Positions 35,387 through 43,219 of a stretch of 64,000 bases of DNA are shown here, piece by piece (within the stretch, counting starts at the first letter, position 1; each line of letters begins with the position of its first letter). The DNA is from Gracilibacillus kekensis (GTDB taxonomy: Bacteria; Bacillota; Bacilli; Bacillales; Amphibacillaceae). The stretch is taken from assembly GCF_900143085.1 (NCBI RefSeq), contig NZ_FRCZ01000001.1, positions 186,001 to 250,000 on the forward strand, written 5' to 3'. The translations under genes and the position numbers were made by a program. Below the pieces are notes generated by a model that saw nothing but the letters and a program-made list of their open reading frames with translations, searched no databases and had not been told where the DNA came from.

Positions 35387-36125
35387 AAGAATCGGCTTCT
35401 TTCGTCAATTGAATATATAGATCATCCAATGTCGCTTCTGGTCGATCAAAAGACTTTCGCAATTCTTCTAAAGTACCTTTTGCCCTGATTAGACCATCAT
35501 GTAAAATGACAAACCTGTCACAATAACGTTCTGCCGTTGCTAAAATGTGTGTTGACATTAACACACCTGCCCCTTTTTCCTTCATTTGATCCATCAGCTG
35601 TAAATAAGATTGAATCCCCAATGGGTCAAGACCAACAAATGGTTCATCCACGATATATAAATCAGGCTCAACTAAAAAGGCACACATAATCATCACTTTT
35701 TGTCTCATACCTTTCGAAAAGTGAATCGGAAATAACTTCAGTTTTTTTTCTAAACGAAACTCTTTTAGTAAAGGGGTCACTCTTCTCTGGTAGACATCTT
35801 CCGGGATTTGATAGGCCATCGCAGTCAAACGTAAATGTTCTTCTAACGTTAACTCATCATATAACACTGGCATTTCCGGAATATATGAAAAATAGTTTCG
35901 ATAGCTTTCAGGGGCCTCTTGAAATGATTTACCTTTTATTGAAACTTCCCCACTCTTAGCTTGCATTAAACCAATGACATGTTTAATGGTGGTACTTTTT
36001 CCAGCACCATTTAAGCCAATTAATCCGACAATTTCATTCGGTTTTACGTCAAAAGAAATGCCATGCAAAACATTCTTATGCGTATAACCTCCTTCTAAAT
36101 TCTTAATATGTAATAAAGGTTCCAT
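35379..36125 (-). CDS. ecsA: ABC transporter ATPase EcsA
   Basis: A 248-residue ABC ATPase. Walker A is G-L-N-G-A-G-K-S-T; the signature region reads H-F-S-K-G-M-R-Q-K, and Walker B is L-Y-I-V-D-E-P-F-V-G-L-D-P. It energises EcsB. Divergent from hit across a 758-base gap that contains the repeat array and a candidate RNA. Confidence 0.94.
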   Translation of the reverse strand: MEPLLHIKNLEGGYTHKNVLHGISFDVKPNEIVGLIGLNGAGKSTTIKHVIGLMQAKSGEVSIKGKSFQEAPESYRNYFSYIPEMPVLYDELTLEEHLRLTAMAYQIPEDVYQRRVTPLLKEFRLEKKLKLFPIHFSKGMRQKVMIMCAFLVEPDLYIVDEPFVGLDPLGIQSYLQLMDQMKEKGAGVLMSTHILATAERYCDRFVILHDGLIRAKGTLEELRKSFDRPEATLDDLYIQLTKEADSYA

Positions 36126-36270
36126 TCCCTAACGTCCCTTCTTTAATTACTTATCCAAAAAGTATTACCAATTGCTATCCATTATACCAAATTCTTTTAG
36201 TATTAGAAAAAGAAACATTGAACTAGTCTTTCAGCTGATGCTACTTCATCTTTTTTGGTGGTATATATTT

Positions 36271-36485
36271 TATCGGACATTAAAGCTGGTGCACGACTCT
36301 TCTTTTGGGCGATATATGCTTTTATCGGACATTAGAGCTGGTGCACGACTCTCTTTTGGGCGATATACACTTTTATCGGACACTAGAGCCGGTGCGAGAC
36401 TCTTTTTTTGGGCGATATATATATTTATTGGACAAAAACGCTGGTGTGACCTTCTTCTTTTAGGCGATATAACAATTTATCTGAC
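36271..36485. repeat. five-unit array, 51-52 bp period
   Basis: TATCGGACATTA-type units start at 36271, 36323, 36374, 36426 and 36478. Each of the full units continues with AGAGCTGGTGCACGACTCT or a variant and with TTTTGGGCGATATA. The last copies are the most diverged. The sequence is unrelated to the array at 26962 but the period is the same. It lies in the divergent ecsA/hit region. Confidence 0.88.
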
Positions 36486-36559
36486 ATTGAAGATTTAAAA
36501 CTTCGAATGATGTGCATAAAGAAAATGATTTTGAACAAACTATATCATGAAGGGGCAAG

Positions 36560-36808
36560 GAAGCAATAAAAAAGCTTGATTAAAAACCAGTTTATGAAAT
36601 GGCGAAAGCCTTTCGTTGCATGAATTTAGTAAAGTGAAGATTTACTCTTGCTTGCTATGAGTCGTATCAATCCTTTCAAATGTATAGAACGACCTTTTTC
36701 TAACAAAAATCTTCCCCGATTTTTGTGAAAAAGAACTGACTTGTCTCCTTCAAGCAGGAAGTGCTGTTAAACGAGAGATCGTTTTATAGCACTCCTGCTA
36801 TTTTTTTA
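36560..36808 (+). ncRNA. candidate structured small RNA upstream of hit
   Basis: No frame is conserved here, but several stems follow each other: GGC-GAAA-GCC (36601-36610), AGTAAA/TTTACT, GTCGT/ACGAC (36661-36693), a long CTTTTTC..ACAAAAATC stem (36694-36733), and a strong terminator (36753-36808). The hit gene has its own promoter after that terminator, so the terminator would end an independent RNA. No known family was recognised and no convincing promoter was found; the 5' end is a guess. Confidence 0.4.
36753..36808 (+). terminator. strong intrinsic terminator with no upstream protein gene
   Basis: AGCAGG-A-AGTGCT and AGCACT-CCTGCT, continued by TTAAACGA/TCGTTTTA with one mismatch, form a stem of about 20 pairs with a GAGA loop, followed by ATTTTTTT. 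No coding gene reads into it on the plus strand. Confidence 0.85.
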
Positions 36809-36818
36809 TAGTTAGCAT

Positions 36819-36847
36819 TTTAAAGGAACCGCAAAATAATGTATAAT
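36819..36847 (+). promoter_or_regulatory. probable promoter of hit
   Basis: TATAAT (36842-36847) lies 17 bases after TTTAAA (36819-36824), a weak -35. The predicted start is about 30 bases before the hit ATG. Confidence 0.5.
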
Positions 36848-36883
36848 GAGAAAAAAGACTTATTTATAAAAGGAGTGAGATAA

Positions 36884-37303
36884 ATGACTAAGCATTCCGA
36901 TTGTATCTTTTGCAAAATTATCGATGGCGAAATACCATCAGCAAAAGTTTATGAAGACGAAGATGTTCTTGCTTTTCTTGATATTAGTCAGGTAACGAAA
37001 GGACACACATTAGTTATACCGAAACATCATACCAAAAACATTTATGAAACGAATGATGAAATTGCTTCGACATTATTCGCTCGTGTTCCGAGAATTGCAA
37101 ATGCGTTAAAAGAAACATTTCAGCCAGCTGGTATTAATATACTTAATAACAATGGTGAAGCTGCTGGGCAATCTGTATTTCACTTACATATACATCTTAT
37201 CCCACGATATGATGAGCAAGATGGATTTGATGCAAAGTGGGAAACACATGAAGATAAATATAATTTGGTTGACATTGCCTCTTCCATCAACAATAACATC
37301 TAA
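36884..37303 (+). CDS. hit: HIT-family hydrolase
   Basis: A 139-residue histidine-triad protein. The N-terminal C-I-F-C-K-I-I-D-G-E-I-P-S motif and the catalytic triad H-L-H-I-H-L-I-P are present. Family members hydrolyse nucleoside phosphoramidates and adenylates. B. subtilis Hit lies in the same place, divergent from ecsA and next to yhaH. AGGAGTGAG precedes the ATG. Confidence 0.94.
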   Translation: MTKHSDCIFCKIIDGEIPSAKVYEDEDVLAFLDISQVTKGHTLVIPKHHTKNIYETNDEIASTLFARVPRIANALKETFQPAGINILNNNGEAAGQSVFHLHIHLIPRYDEQDGFDAKWETHEDKYNLVDIASSINNNI

Positions 37304-37372
37304 TTTTTTAAAAAAACTGGTTTGATTGTCTCTAAAAAAGAGAATGTTATATATATGAAAGGAGTGTTCGGA

Positions 37373-37738
37373 ATGATTAACAGTAAGTCATTATTAATCG
37401 GTATGCTTGCAGGTGGAATAGTAAGCGCTGCTGCCACACTTTTAAGTACACCTAAAGCAGGTAAAGAATTAAGGACAGATGTAAAAGTAAAAAGTGATAA
37501 AGCAGTACACTATATTAATAACCTGAGAACAGAGGGTGTTGATCTTAAAGAGCAAATCACCAAAACCTCCAAAGAAGGTGCAGCCTTAATTAAAGACCTT
37601 TCTGCTGATGTAAAAGAATCAATTGAATCTTGGAAAAAAACAGTGGAGCCTCATCAAAAAAACATACAAAAATATTTAACACAAATTGAAGAGAGCCTTA
37701 AAGAATTAGAGGATAAGACAAAATCTCAAACGGAATAA
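37373..37738 (+). CDS. yhaH: YtxH-domain protein YhaH
   Basis: A 121-residue protein with an N-terminal hydrophobic, glycine-rich segment (L-L-I-G-M-L-A-G-G-I-V-S-A-A-A), the T-P-K-A-G-K-E-L-R motif of the YtxH family, then a long charged helix. Such proteins are small membrane-associated, often stress-related. The ATG at 37373 is used because AAAGGAGTG precedes it. Confidence 0.85.
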   Translation: MINSKSLLIGMLAGGIVSAAATLLSTPKAGKELRTDVKVKSDKAVHYINNLRTEGVDLKEQITKTSKEGAALIKDLSADVKESIESWKKTVEPHQKNIQKYLTQIEESLKELEDKTKSQTE

Positions 37739-37750
37739 TAATCACCCTAA

Positions 37751-37776
37751 GAGTTGGCAAATGCCAACTCTTTTTA
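37751..37776 (+). terminator. terminator after yhaH
   Basis: GAGTTGGCA and TGCCAACTC form a perfect 9-bp stem with a two-base loop, followed by TTTTT. Confidence 0.92.
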
Positions 37777-37925
37777 GTTTTTAGCTTTCTTAATGATGTT
37801 AATGCAATTACATGTAATCGTTTACTTATTTTTTTTACAAAAAAACGGTTGATTTTTAATACGAAACATACTATAGTCATGTAGTGTTATTTGAAACATG
37901 TATTTTAAAACTAAGGGGTGATCCT

Positions 37926-38465
37926 ATGAATTGTTGGGATTCCATTAATCTAACAAAACAACTAGGCTTTTATCGTAGTATAATACTTTCCTTTATCTTT
38001 GGACTATTATCATTTATTTTATTATATCTGCCATTTACTTTAATTCATAAAGATGCATTGGTAAAAGATCACGGATTAATCCCGTTAGCTTTTGGAATAG
38101 CGATATTGCCTTTAATGCATAAAATCATACGAATCATACCATTAAAATGTATGAATAAAAAAATTAAACTAAAATGGACATGGGAAAAGAGGATTATTCC
38201 AAATTTCGATTTGTGTAAAAATTCGCACACGACAAAACCTGTATTACTTTTAGCATTGTTATTACCGACAATAATTATAACGATACCATGTATTGTAGGG
38301 AGCTATTTTCTACCTTCTTATTATCCTTATTTCTTATTAGCGGGTGCGATTAATTTAAGCCTGTCTTATATTGATTTTCTTTATATCAGACACCTGTGGA
38401 ACGCACCAAAAAAATGTGTGATTTCTAACGATGAAAAAGGATACGATATCCTCATACCACGATAA
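37926..38465 (+). CDS. DUF3267-like membrane protein
   Basis: A 179-residue membrane protein with four hydrophobic helices (about 18-40, 53-70, 111-132, 138-156). It begins M-N-C-W-D-S-I-N-L-T-K-Q and contains a short histidine-bearing loop, consistent with the DUF3267 family found near prsA in bacilli. Function unknown. The ATG at 37926 follows AAGGGGTGAT, so the longer frame from 37884 is rejected. The transition-state regulator scoC, found in this neighbourhood in B. subtilis, is missing. Confidence 0.75.
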   Translation: MNCWDSINLTKQLGFYRSIILSFIFGLLSFILLYLPFTLIHKDALVKDHGLIPLAFGIAILPLMHKIIRIIPLKCMNKKIKLKWTWEKRIIPNFDLCKNSHTTKPVLLLALLLPTIIITIPCIVGSYFLPSYYPYFLLAGAINLSLSYIDFLYIRHLWNAPKKCVISNDEKGYDILIPR

Positions 38466-38492
38466 GACCAACGATAGCGTTGGTCTTTTTTA
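38465..38492 (+). terminator. terminator after the DUF3267-like gene
   Basis: AAGACCAAC and GTTGGTCTT form a 9-bp stem with a six-base loop, followed by TTTT. Confidence 0.9.
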
Positions 38493-38695
38493 ATTATCCA
38501 TATTTAAAGTAAATCATTTGTTAGCAGTGAGGCTATGCCTTAATGAGTTACAAGATAACAAACCATTTTTTTCTCTTATTAACTCCTATGTTATAGTATC
38601 GATATACATTTTTTTCTATTAATTAAAGAAGACATACTGTTCAAAACTACGATTTTTTGTTAAAGTAATTAAAGTAGATTAAGGAGGTAGGCTTC

Positions 38696-38875
38696 ATGCT
38701 TTTTGTTTTTGTTATTTTTGCTTTTTTCACATTGTTTATTTTTAACTCATTGACAATGAGACTATGTTTACAAACGGAAATGTCCCAAGAAAAACAACCA
38801 AACGTTTTCCGGACCATCAATATTTTAATTACTATATTATTAGTGTCCTCCTACGTAGAGGTAATATATACCTAA
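38696..38875 (+). CDS. small membrane protein, 59 residues
   Basis: A short frame with an excellent ribosome site (AAGGAGG, eight to nine bases before the ATG). The first 20 residues are strongly hydrophobic (M-L-F-V-F-V-I-F-A-F-F), then a short polar loop with Q-E-K-Q-P-N, and a second hydrophobic helix. It is likely a two-helix membrane protein. I do not recognise it; it lies between the DUF3267-like gene and prsA. Confidence 0.65.
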   Translation: MLFVFVIFAFFTLFIFNSLTMRLCLQTEMSQEKQPNVFRTINILITILLVSSYVEVIYT

Positions 38876-38991
38876 AAAAATTAGTAAAAACAATGTAATA
38901 TCTATATTTACTGTTTTTTTTAATAAAAAGTATGTTATATTATTGCAAGAGTAAAAAATTGCATGAGTAAATAATTAGGAGTGTAGGTACA

Positions 38992-39999
38992 ATGAAAAAA
39001 TTAGCAATCACTGCAACAGTTGCAGCAAGTATTTTCGCGCTTTCGGCGTGTTCTTCAGAAGAAGATTCTGAAACAGTAGTAGAGACTGGATCAGGAGATA
39101 TCACCAAAGAAGAATTTTATCAAGAATTAAAATCCGCTAATGGTGGACAAGTCCTTCAACAAATGGTGTTGGAAACTATTCTTGAAGATAAATATGATGT
39201 ATCTGATGAAGAAGTGGATAAAGAAATTGAAACATTTAAAGAACAATATGGTGAGCAGTTTGAAATGGTCTTGACGCAAAGTGGATACGAAGATGAGGAT
39301 GCTTTCCGTGAAGATTTACGTGTTAACCTTTTACAAGAAAAAGCTGCCACAGAAGACGTTGAAGTAACAGACGAGGAAATCCAAAAACGTTATGAAAGAA
39401 TGCAAACAAACTTAGTAGCAAGCCATATTCTTGTAGAAGATGAAGCAACAGCAAATCAAGTAATTGAGAAATTAAATGATGGCGAAGATTTTGCTGCATT
39501 AGCAGAAGAATATTCAACAGATACTGGTAGTGCTGCAAATGGTGGAGATCTAGGAGAGTTCGGTGTTGGAAAAATGGTCCCTGAATTCGAAGATGCTGCT
39601 TACAACCTGGAAATCGATGAAATTAGTGAGCCTGTTCAATCACAACATGGATTCCATGTCATCAAAGTAACTGATCGTGTAGAAGTAGAAGATGTAGAGC
39701 CATTAGAAGATGTAAAAGATCAACTACGCAGAGAAATTGCTCAAACAAAAATTGATCAAGCAGCATTGCAAACTAAAATTCAAGATTTAATGTCAAATGC
39801 TGAAATAGATGTTAAAATAGAAGAGTTTGAAGATCTATTCAAACAACCAGAAGCACCTGAAACACCTGCAGCACCTGCAGAAGGAGATACTGAAAGTACA
39901 GAAGAGGAAGCAGATAACACTGAAGAATCTGAAAGTACAGAAGAGGAAGCAGATAACGCTGAAGAATCTGATAATACAGAAGAAGAAACTCAAGAATAA
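38992..39999 (+). CDS. prsA: foldase lipoprotein PrsA
   Basis: A 335-residue peptidyl-prolyl isomerase anchored outside the membrane. The lipobox is L-S-A-C with Cys20. The parvulin domain (about 130-230) shows A-S-H-I-L-V, F-A-A-L-A-E-E-Y-S-T-D and G-D-L-G-E-F-G-V-G-K-M. The C terminus (about 292-335) is a strongly acidic tail with two near-identical S-T-E-E-E-A-D-N repeats, longer than in B. subtilis. It assists folding of secreted proteins. Confidence 0.95.
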   Translation: MKKLAITATVAASIFALSACSSEEDSETVVETGSGDITKEEFYQELKSANGGQVLQQMVLETILEDKYDVSDEEVDKEIETFKEQYGEQFEMVLTQSGYEDEDAFREDLRVNLLQEKAATEDVEVTDEEIQKRYERMQTNLVASHILVEDEATANQVIEKLNDGEDFAALAEEYSTDTGSAANGGDLGEFGVGKMVPEFEDAAYNLEIDEISEPVQSQHGFHVIKVTDRVEVEDVEPLEDVKDQLRREIAQTKIDQAALQTKIQDLMSNAEIDVKIEEFEDLFKQPEAPETPAAPAEGDTESTEEEADNTEESESTEEEADNAEESDNTEEETQE

Positions 40000-40006
40000 T
40001 AAATCA

Positions 40007-40047
40007 AAAACCCTATCTTCATCAAGAATGAGGATAGGGTTTTTTTG
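40007..40047 (+). terminator. terminator after prsA
   Basis: AAACCCTATC and GATAGGGTTT form the outer stem, with inner CAT/ATG, followed by a run of T. Confidence 0.9.
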
Positions 40048-40094
40048 TGTTATATTTATACTACTACGTATTTAAATGAATTGGAGTGTTACCG

Positions 40095-41324
40095 TTGACG
40101 AAAGCGAATTATTTTTACGACATGATTCCGATCAATTACGAACTGACTGAAGAACAACGTGAGCAAGTTAAATCCTCCTTTCCACCGCCAGCTTTACCAG
40201 ATGAGATTGCAGGTTTAGACCTTAATAATTTAGCAAAAGGTACACCTGTGAAGACACGTGTGTTACTGAATGATTTTGAAGTTAAGAAAACAAAAACAAA
40301 TAAATCCTTCTTAAAGATAACTTTAAGTGACCAATCTGGTAATATCTCGGCAAAAATGTGGGATAACAATGGAGAAGTAGAAGCCATGCAGCCGATCTTG
40401 GAAAAAGCAGGGGTCTTTGATATTAGAGGTCAAGTCGATGAATTTAATGGTTTTAAAAGTGTGACTATCTATGACATGACCCCGTGTAAAGAAAATATCG
40501 ATCCATTCACACTACTTGCCTATACAAAACAAGATATTCAACAATTATCAGAAGAATTATTTGCTTATCTGTATGCATTAGATAATCCCTATCAAGAGAT
40601 TGCGCTTCGAGCAATGGATCAACTTTGGGAATCTTTCCGGATAAGCCCTGCTGCGAAAGGTTTTCATCACAATTACTTAGGAGGATTATTAAAACATACA
40701 GTTGGTCTTATGCGTTTTTGCCGCTACATTACCATACAGGAAGACAATCCATTTCGTGCTGTTATGAAGCTCATACATAAAGTTGAAACCCAATATAAAC
40801 AGGAAATTTGGGAATCTCTAAAAGAAGATGGCCAACGACCTTCATTTGTATGGAAAGATGCAATCGACCACTTGTATCATATGTTACAAGGCATGGGAGA
40901 ATATAAATACGAAGAGATCAACTATAACGCCTTAATAACCAGTATATTATTCCATGACATTGGAAAGTTGGCAGAATACGATTATGCTGGGAAATCAATG
41001 AACGTTTTCGATTATTTGTATCCTACTGCCACTATCGAGGATGCCCAAAGGAAACAAGCTGGAATTGCGATGGATCCATTAGGAGTTACTATTGGTCATA
41101 TTCCTTATGGAGTTCTACTTCTTACCAAAGTAATTGAACATAACCAGGTCCAGGTCAGTATGGAAGCAATCCACCTCATGTCACACTGTATCTTATGCCA
41201 TCATGGTTTACCAGAATGGGGTAGCGCGGTTCGAAAACCTCTTAATCTAGAAGGTTACCTTATCCACATCGTAGATTACTTAGATAGCAGGTATGAAAAT
41301 ACTGAAGCAGATCATCAAAAATAA
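40095..41324 (+). CDS. yhaM: YhaM-related OB-fold/HD-domain exoribonuclease, long form
   Basis: A protein of about 409 residues (TTG at 40095, ribosome site TTGGAGTG). An OB-fold region (about 50-140) with T-K-T-N-K-S-F-L-K-I-T-L-S-D-Q-S-G-N is followed by an HD domain with F-H-H-N-Y-L-G-G-L-L-K-H, I-L-F-H-D-I-G-K and I-L-C-H-H-G-L-P-E-W-G-S. This is the architecture of YhaM, a 3'-5' exoribonuclease, but it is about 95 residues longer, mainly by an N-terminal extension and an insertion between the two parts of the HD domain. Its position after prsA fits yhaM. Confidence 0.75.
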   Translation: MTKANYFYDMIPINYELTEEQREQVKSSFPPPALPDEIAGLDLNNLAKGTPVKTRVLLNDFEVKKTKTNKSFLKITLSDQSGNISAKMWDNNGEVEAMQPILEKAGVFDIRGQVDEFNGFKSVTIYDMTPCKENIDPFTLLAYTKQDIQQLSEELFAYLYALDNPYQEIALRAMDQLWESFRISPAAKGFHHNYLGGLLKHTVGLMRFCRYITIQEDNPFRAVMKLIHKVETQYKQEIWESLKEDGQRPSFVWKDAIDHLYHMLQGMGEYKYEEINYNALITSILFHDIGKLAEYDYAGKSMNVFDYLYPTATIEDAQRKQAGIAMDPLGVTIGHIPYGVLLLTKVIEHNQVQVSMEAIHLMSHCILCHHGLPEWGSAVRKPLNLEGYLIHIVDYLDSRYENTEADHQK

Positions 41325-41389
41325 AGTGAGACTTCAATCAGTTAGAGTTTTTGACTTCCTACTGATTGTTATCAGGAAGGAGGTACTAA

Positions 41390-41740
41390 ATGATTCCATT
41401 ATCTAAAAAGATTACAGGTATTTTTATTCCGGTAAAGGATATTGAAAAAGCCCGTGATTGGTATTGTGATTTATTAGCCGTGCAACCAACAAATGAGTTT
41501 CCAGGTGGACATCTTTATGTGATAGAGTTTAATAATTTAAACCTTGTTCTGGATAGTAAGATTTATAGTGAAAAAACGATTATTCAAACTCCTCTTTTTC
41601 ACTTTGATACAGATAATGTTGAACAATCTTACCAATACATTCATGAAAAAGGAATCGAATTAACATCTAACATTCAATTTAACCAATTTTTCAATTTTAA
41701 GGATCCTGATGGTAACCATTTAATGATGTGTCAGCCTTAG
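41390..41740 (+). CDS. VOC-family (glyoxalase-like) protein
   Basis: A 116-residue single-module vicinal-oxygen-chelate protein: it starts I-T-G-I-F-I-P-V-K-D-I-E-K-A-R-D-W-Y and ends F-K-D-P-D-G-N-H-L-M-M. It may bind a metal and act on small molecules or antibiotics; the substrate is unknown. AAGGAGG precedes the ATG. It is followed by a hairpin (GAGG/CCTC) shared with the convergent monooxygenase gene. Confidence 0.85.
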   Translation: MIPLSKKITGIFIPVKDIEKARDWYCDLLAVQPTNEFPGGHLYVIEFNNLNLVLDSKIYSEKTIIQTPLFHFDTDNVEQSYQYIHEKGIELTSNIQFNQFFNFKDPDGNHLMMCQP

Positions 41741-41761
41741 AAGAATAGTGAGGTCTGAGTT

Positions 41762-42811
41762 TCAGGCCTCATGAAGGATTTTTGATAATAAATATTGTGC
41801 ATCCTTACTCACCCCACAAATTAATGCTGAACCTCTTTGCGATTGCCAAGGCAATCCTATGAAATATAAACCTGAAATAACTGAAACACCTTTTTTATGG
41901 ATTGGGTTACCATGTGGTGAAATTACATCTGGTGTCTTAATCCAATGATAATCTGCATTAAATCCTGTAGCCCAAATAATTTGATCATATTCCTGTTTAC
42001 TTCTATCATCAAAAGTTACAATATGGCGTGATACACTAATGACTTTCGGTTTTAAAGTCACTTGTTTCTTTCGTATCAACAACTTCAATTTATTGCCAAA
42101 TATAGGATCCTTTTGATTACGAAACCACTTTCCTTTTAGTGAATCGCTCTCAGCAAATAAAAAACCAAAAATGTCTAACCATTCAAAAATACTTCTCCCA
42201 ATTATTTGTAATGGTAAAAATCGCAGAGAATGATTAACAGCAATGGTAACCTTTTTTATTTTTGACAATTCTACAGCAATTTGCGCTCCTGAATTCCCTC
42301 CTCCTACTACTAACACAGAGTCACCATCAATATAAGATGGTGACTTATAATCTGATGAATGAATAGAAGTTTGTCTTTCTGTAGAGTTCTGAAAGACATC
42401 TGGAATAAAAGGAGTTTGAAATGGTCCAGTTGCCACAATAACTTTTTCAGCTTCCATTATTCCTTTATTTGTTATAAGGCGAAATCGTCCCTTCTCTGTT
42501 TTTGTTAATTTTTCAACTCTCACATTATATCGAACTGGTAATTGAAAATGACTTACATAATCTTCTAGATACTTTGCAATTTCGTCTTTTGTTGGATATT
42601 TATCTGGCGCTCCTTTCATATTCAAACCTGGTAAACTACTATAATTACGAGGAGTAAACAACACTAAGGAATCATAGCGATTACGCCATGAATCACCTAC
42701 TCTTTCCTTTTTATCCAAAATCACAAACGATATATTTTCTCTCATAAGATAATACCCCATTGCAATTCCAGCTTGTCCTGCACCAACAATAATTACTTTA
42801 TATTGATTCAA
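41762..42811 (-). CDS. flavin-containing monooxygenase (CzcO-like)
   Basis: A 349-residue two-dinucleotide-binding flavoprotein. The FAD motif V-G-A-G-Q-A-G-I-A-M-G-Y-Y-L is at the N terminus and the NADPH motif V-V-G-G-G-N-S-G-A-Q-I-A is central, with W-A-T-G-F near the end. It resembles CzcO/TrkA-like group-B monooxygenases; the substrate is unknown. The TTG at 42811 has AGGAGG six bases upstream; the longer frame from 42832 is unlikely. A perfect palindrome lies between its -10 region and ribosome site. Confidence 0.85.
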   Translation of the reverse strand: MNQYKVIIVGAGQAGIAMGYYLMRENISFVILDKKERVGDSWRNRYDSLVLFTPRNYSSLPGLNMKGAPDKYPTKDEIAKYLEDYVSHFQLPVRYNVRVEKLTKTEKGRFRLITNKGIMEAEKVIVATGPFQTPFIPDVFQNSTERQTSIHSSDYKSPSYIDGDSVLVVGGGNSGAQIAVELSKIKKVTIAVNHSLRFLPLQIIGRSIFEWLDIFGFLFAESDSLKGKWFRNQKDPIFGNKLKLLIRKKQVTLKPKVISVSRHIVTFDDRSKQEYDQIIWATGFNADYHWIKTPDVISPHGNPIHKKGVSVISGLYFIGLPWQSQRGSALICGVSKDAQYLLSKILHEA

Positions 42812-42823
42812 ATGAGCCCTCCT

Positions 42824-42849
42824 AACATTCAAATGTTCATTTGAATGTT
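42824..42849 (-). promoter_or_regulatory. perfect palindromic operator in front of the monooxygenase
   Basis: AACATTCAAATG (42824-42835) and CATTTGAATGTT (42838-42849) are perfect complements separated by two bases. On the minus strand a TATAAT lies immediately upstream and AGGAGG immediately downstream, so a protein bound here would block transcription. Size and symmetry suit a TetR-family repressor; no such gene is adjacent. Confidence 0.65.
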
Positions 42850-43027
42850 ATTATACAGAAAAATGAGTAAAAGTAAATAAAATACTTATGTTTTATCTCT
42901 TTACGTCTGGTGCTCAAGATGACCAAGAATCTTAACACGACTACAGCACTGATTTTTTTGAAACAACTAACAACAATGGTAATATTATGCTAAAATAAGC
43001 TATAACAATTGGTTATGAGGTGACGTT

Positions 43028-43162
43028 ATGATATTTATCATATTATTTATTATTTTATTAATTTTAACATTCGATTTAACGAAGATAAGAAATCAGAACA
43101 ATGAGATGATTCAACAAAATCAGAGAGTGATAGAGTTATTAAAGGAAACGAGAAATCAGTAA
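43028..43162 (+). CDS. small single-helix membrane protein, 44 residues
   Basis: The frame begins M-I-F-I-I-L-F-I-I-L-L-I-L and ends in a polar amphipathic stretch rich in Asn/Gln/Glu. TGAGGTGAC lies just upstream of the ATG at 43028. It looks like a membrane-anchored short coiled-coil peptide. No homologue is known to me. Confidence 0.55.
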   Translation: MIFIILFIILLILTFDLTKIRNQNNEMIQQNQRVIELLKETRNQ

Positions 43163-43219
43163 ATCACTACACATTTTACATTAAAAGGAGAAATTATACC
43201 TCAGAAAGGAAGAAGCTAT

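Noticed and set aside
36172-36498. A 108-codon frame with repeated G-R-Y-T-L-L-S-D segments
   Set aside because: It spans the 52-bp repeat array and has no ribosome site; the internal repetition is the DNA repeat.
36560-36808. T-box or known riboswitch upstream of hit
   Set aside because: No T-box sequence, and no core motif of any riboswitch I know, is present; left as an unassigned candidate RNA.
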